Positions 61,224 through 64,000 of a stretch of DNA of 64,000 nucleotides are shown piece by piece (the first letter of the stretch is position 1; each line of letters starts with the position of its first letter). The stretch lies in NCBI GenBank assembly GCA_973895155.1, contig OZ316895.1:2418001-2482000 (forward strand). The letters are read 5' to 3'. The position numbers were made by a program, and so were the translations under genes. This DNA is from Marsupella aquatica (lineage: Eukaryota; Marchantiophyta). The notes beneath the pieces were generated by a model that worked only from the letters and a program-made list of their open reading frames with translations, was not told the DNA's origin and did not search any database.

Positions 61224-62027
61224 TTGCTACCAGTGGATGCTGTTCGTGGTTATCAGCATGCACTACCTGCTGATATTTCATTGCTGGGGGCGGATCATCT
61301 GCATTGTGTTGGCCCCATTGATTTGGTGATTGCTGGTTGGCCATGTCAGGGCCAATCTAGAGCTGGCGTTGGGCATGGACTTCATGATCCACGCTCTGCA
61401 TTGTTTTGGGAGATGTTACGGGTGCTGCGTCACCTCCAGCTACATCAGACACAGTCTCCTGCATACATTTTGGAGAATGTGCCATTGTTAGGTGATGATC
61501 GTAGTCGGATTGTTGCCAGTGTTCACCAGGTGAGGTCTTGGATTGGACCTGCTGTGTTATTGGATGCTGCACGTGTGGGTTCTCGTGCACATCGTCCACG
61601 CTTATGGTGGACTAATTTGATCCCATATGAGGTGTTGAAGCGCGCATTTGACAGTATTCCACGCTCACCAGCCTTAGTGGTGGATGATATTTTGGATCCA
61701 GGGCGTCGTGCACAGGGTGTGACCCAACCTGATAGACCTCCATTGGCAATGGTCAATGCAGTTGGGTGCCCACGTTGTGCATTACCCACTCTTGTAAGCC
61801 ACTCTGCTTCATATGCATTCAGAGCAGGTGGCCCTGGACTTGTATGGCACACAGCTCTCCAGCAGTTAGTGGAGCCTATTGCTGATGAGAGAGAGCGTGC
61901 TATGGGATTTTTGACTGGCACCACTGCAGTTGCCTCTGTGTCAGAGGGTTTGCGGCGCCAGGTTCTTGGTCAAGCAATGGATTTGAATTGTTTGACTTGG
62001 ATTATCAGCTTGGGAGTAGCTGAATAG
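61050..62027 (+). pseudogene. cytosine-5 DNA methyltransferase domain inside retrotransposon pol
   Basis: Transfers methyl from S-adenosylmethionine to C5 of cytosine. Motifs in order: I, LLDLFGGISTG; IV, VIAGWPCQGQSRAG with catalytic Cys at 61344; VI, ILENV (Glu at 61473); VIII, RAHRPRLWWTN; IX, ERERAMGF; X-like, QVLGQAMDLN near the end. GISTG, the ...AHRxR..W.N block and the LG...D.N end are closest to the DNMT3 side, while PCQ is the DNMT1/bacterial form. All motifs for catalysis are present. One TAG at 61221-61223 splits the domain and a second TAG at 62025 ends it. Its place between protease and RT means that it is element-encoded, not a host gene next door. No target-recognition or chromatin-reader domain was recognised. 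Confidence 0.88.
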
Positions 62028-62243
62028 TTGCGGATGCGCTCTGCCGGAATTACTGATTGTCCCTTGGTGAGCTTGCGGTCCACTGAGACAGTATTGACCA
62101 CAGCTGGGGGCGAGCAAACAGTCCATGGACCTATGACAGGATTGGCAGCTGGACAGATTGTTGAGCAGGAAGAGACTGCTCAATCTACTGCTAAATAGCA
62201 ATCATCGGCTATCTCTTCTACCCTACAAAGAGATATTAGGGAT
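62028..62243 (+). other. in-frame linker between methyltransferase and RT, with TAG CAA TCA
   Basis: 72 codons in the polyprotein frame between the TAG at 62025 and the RT module; they contain one further TAG (62196-62198). That TAG is followed by CAA TCA, which fits the CAR-YYA pattern of leaky stop codons in plants and plant viruses. No domain was recognised. Confidence 0.6.
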
Positions 62244-63341
62244 TTGGTGGAGAGTTGGGAACCACAGCTTGGCCCTAAGTTAACAGAGGAGGAGAGACGT
62301 CGCATGCATCGATTCCTGAAGAGTTATTGGAATTGTTTTGCATTCAGCATGAAGGATTTGGGGACATTGAAGGGCCCTGGTATTCAGATTGAATTGGCTA
62401 GTGATGCGCCAATCTTTCGTAGACCATACCGTTATAGTGACATGGAGAGAGCTCTGATTCAAAGCAGAACTCAAGATTTGTTGGAGGCTGGATTAGTGGA
62501 GATTTCATATGGGGAGTATGCATCTGCCACAGTGATGCCAGCCAAGAAGGATGTGCATGGCAATTACACAGATAGGCGCATGTGTGGTGATTACAGACCT
62601 ATTAATCGCCAGACAAAATCTGATCGATATGCCATGCCCACACCTGAGGAGATCTTTGATGCTGTGGGGCATGCAAAGGTTTTCAGTTCATTGGATCTGA
62701 GGGCAGGATACCATCAGCTTCCAATTAGGCATGCTGACAGGTCCAAGACAGCATTCTGGGGGATTGATTCTTATGGCAAAGATCGTTTGTATCAATGGTT
62801 ATTCTTACCATTTGGGTTGAAGAATGCACCAGCTGAGTTCCAGAGAGTCATGGATCGAATCCTTGCAGGTTTGGATTTTGTCAGATGTTATATTGATGAT
62901 ATTTTGGTCTATTCTTCTACTGTGGAAGAACATCAGCAGCACTTGCAGACTGTGTTGGAGAGATTGAGAGCACATGGGTTGAAGCTCCATCATAGCAAGT
63001 GTAAGTTCTTCCAAGACCAGATTGAGTATTTGGGCCACACCATATACCCAGGGGGATTGGGTGTACAGCAGACTAAAGTGGAGGCCATTACACAGATTCC
63101 TTGTCCTACTGATGTGAGTAGAGTTCGTGCATTCTTGGGATTGGCGAGCTACTACAGGAGGTATGTTAAAGGATTTAGCCAGCTTGCTAAACCTTTGACC
63201 ATACTCACTAAGTTGGATCAGGAATGGATTTGGGGTGATGACCAGGAGCATGCCTTTCAGGAGTTGAAGCAAAGGTTGGCATCATCCCCTATTTTGAGAA
63301 GACCCATTTCAGGCAGACCATTTCAGCTACACACTGATTAG
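62244..63341 (+). pseudogene. Ty3/gypsy reverse transcriptase
   Basis: 365 codons, in frame with the preceding domains. Seen: PIFRRPYRYSDMERALI (entry to RT), RRMCGDYRPINRQT, VFSSLDLRAGYHQLPI (first catalytic Asp), LPFGLKNAPAEFQRVMD, and YIDDILVYS with the Asp pair at 62895-62900. The connection follows with LGHTIYPGGL and RAFLGLASYYRRYVKGFS. The domain itself is complete. The TAG at 63339 falls one codon after the first RNase H Asp (FQLHTD), where relatives often have Trp or Ala, so TGG to TAG is a likely origin. Confidence 0.9.
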
Positions 63342-63881
63342 AGTGGAGTAGGACTTGGAGCAGTGCTGACTCAGAAGGATGATGAGGGGAATGAGTTTGT
63401 TGTGGCTTATGCCAGTAGATCAAACAATTCAGCAGAGGCTAAGTATAGCTCTTATGAGGGAGAGTGTTTGGCAACAGTGTGGGCTGTTGCACACTTTCGT
63501 TGCTACTTGTTTGGTAACCCCTTCACCTTGATCACTGATCATCAGCCTCTTAAGTGGTTAATGGAGTCTGACAAGCTTACAGGGAAGCTTGCACGATGGG
63601 CATTGTTGTTACAGGAGTATGATTTCCAGGTGGTGCATAGGCCTGGAAAAGTGAACTTGGATGCAGATGGATTAAGCCGCAATCCATGTACCAGTCAACA
63701 GGATGAGACTGGAGCCAGATGGCATGATGAGTCAGATAGGGAGATGGTGCCAGGATGGCATGCATCTGCCTTTCTTTGTTGGGTGCCAGCATACAGTGGA
63801 TCTGTGGACTCTACCTCATTGGATGGAGTGGATGATGAGTCTTCAGATGTGGATGTTGGTGAAGTAACTTCTGGACAGTAA
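63342..63881 (+). pseudogene. RNase H domain of the Ty3 element
   Basis: Continues the RT frame after the TAG. Seen: GVGLGAVLTQ, FVVAYASRSNNSAEAKYSSY, ECLATVWAVAHFRCYLFG, the second Asp in LITDHQPLKWLM, then LLQEYDFQVVHRPGKVNLDA and DGLSR. This is the RNase H of Ty3-type elements, which degrades RNA in RNA-DNA hybrids during reverse transcription. An acidic linker follows up to the TAA at 63879. Confidence 0.88.
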
Positions 63882-64000
63882 GATATTCACAATGATGTGA
63901 GAGTGTTGGAATATCTACGCAATAGTTCTATTGTTGGCAGTGTTGATGCCAAGGAACGTGACAGGGTTCTACAGAGAGCCAAGAGGTTTCGATGGGAGGG
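63882..64000 (+). pseudogene. start of integrase region, truncated by the window
   Basis: The frame continues after TAA with DIHNDVRVLEYLRN and ERDRVLQRAKRFRWE, which resembles the lead into the zinc-binding N-terminus of a Ty3 integrase. The HHCC finger and the catalytic core would lie beyond 64000. Confidence 0.5.

Larger units (their letters stand above)
58203..64000 (+). mobile_element. Ty3/gypsy-type retrotransposon carrying a DNA methyltransferase, cut by the window end
   Basis: One reading frame runs from the stop at 58200-58202 to the window end. Domain order: gag, two zinc knuckles, aspartic protease, cytosine-5 methyltransferase, reverse transcriptase, RNase H, start of integrase. 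RT before integrase places it with Ty3/gypsy. The frame never shifts, but TAG at 61221, 62025, 62196 and 63339 and TAA at 63879 interrupt it. The 3' half of integrase and the 3' LTR lie beyond 64000. The catalytic motifs I can see are intact. The copy is therefore young but probably inactive unless the stops are read through. Confidence 0.9.

Noticed and set aside
58203-64000. A variant nuclear code in which TAG/TAA are read as Gln
   Set aside because: Exons of four host genes (about 2,050 codons) contain many CAA/CAG Gln codons and no TAA or TAG. The stops occur only in repeats.

Overview
This is nuclear DNA from a green plant lineage (streptophyte). Four intron-containing genes can be rebuilt exon by exon with GT-AG introns: a palmitoyl-protein thioesterase (minus strand, 282-5697), a two-pore cation channel of the plant TPC1 type (plus strand, 24421-30349), a small DnaJ-type zinc-finger protein (minus, 33801-34127) and a dynamin-related protein of the DRP3 type (minus, 39833-49326). 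All four end in TGA. The gene set, short introns and retroelement types fit a non-seed land plant or a streptophyte alga. I cannot name the species.

The rest is repeat-rich. From left to right: the thioesterase gene; a dispersed repeat and low-complexity stretch (about 5.7-8 kb); a decayed copy of the C-terminal part of replication protein A (about 8.1-8.8 kb); minisatellites (9.8-10.5 kb); a decayed non-LTR retrotransposon with an R2-like layout (zinc finger, reverse transcriptase, CCHC, endonuclease-like tail; 12.9-16.2 kb, minus); 8 kb without recognisable genes; the channel gene; the DnaJ-like gene; repeats including a 406-bp element with perfect 24-bp inverted ends (37.3-37.7 kb); the dynamin gene; and a broken L1-like LINE (53.4-55.1 kb, minus).

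The last 6 kb hold the most unusual item: a Ty3/gypsy-type retrotransposon whose pol region carries a cytosine-5 DNA methyltransferase domain between the protease and the reverse transcriptase. Gag, protease, methyltransferase, reverse transcriptase, RNase H and the start of integrase all lie in one reading frame over 5.8 kb with no frameshift. Four TAG codons and one TAA interrupt it. Retrotransposon-borne methyltransferases have been reported from charophyte algae and dinoflagellates, so this copy either belongs to that group or extends its range.

The four host genes have no functional link that I can see. They act in lysosomal/vacuolar depalmitoylation, vacuolar cation transport, thiol/zinc-finger chaperone-like work, and mitochondrial/peroxisomal fission. 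The channel gene looks divergent: Ca2+-binding loops, half of the voltage-sensor charges and the first selectivity filter differ from Arabidopsis TPC1.
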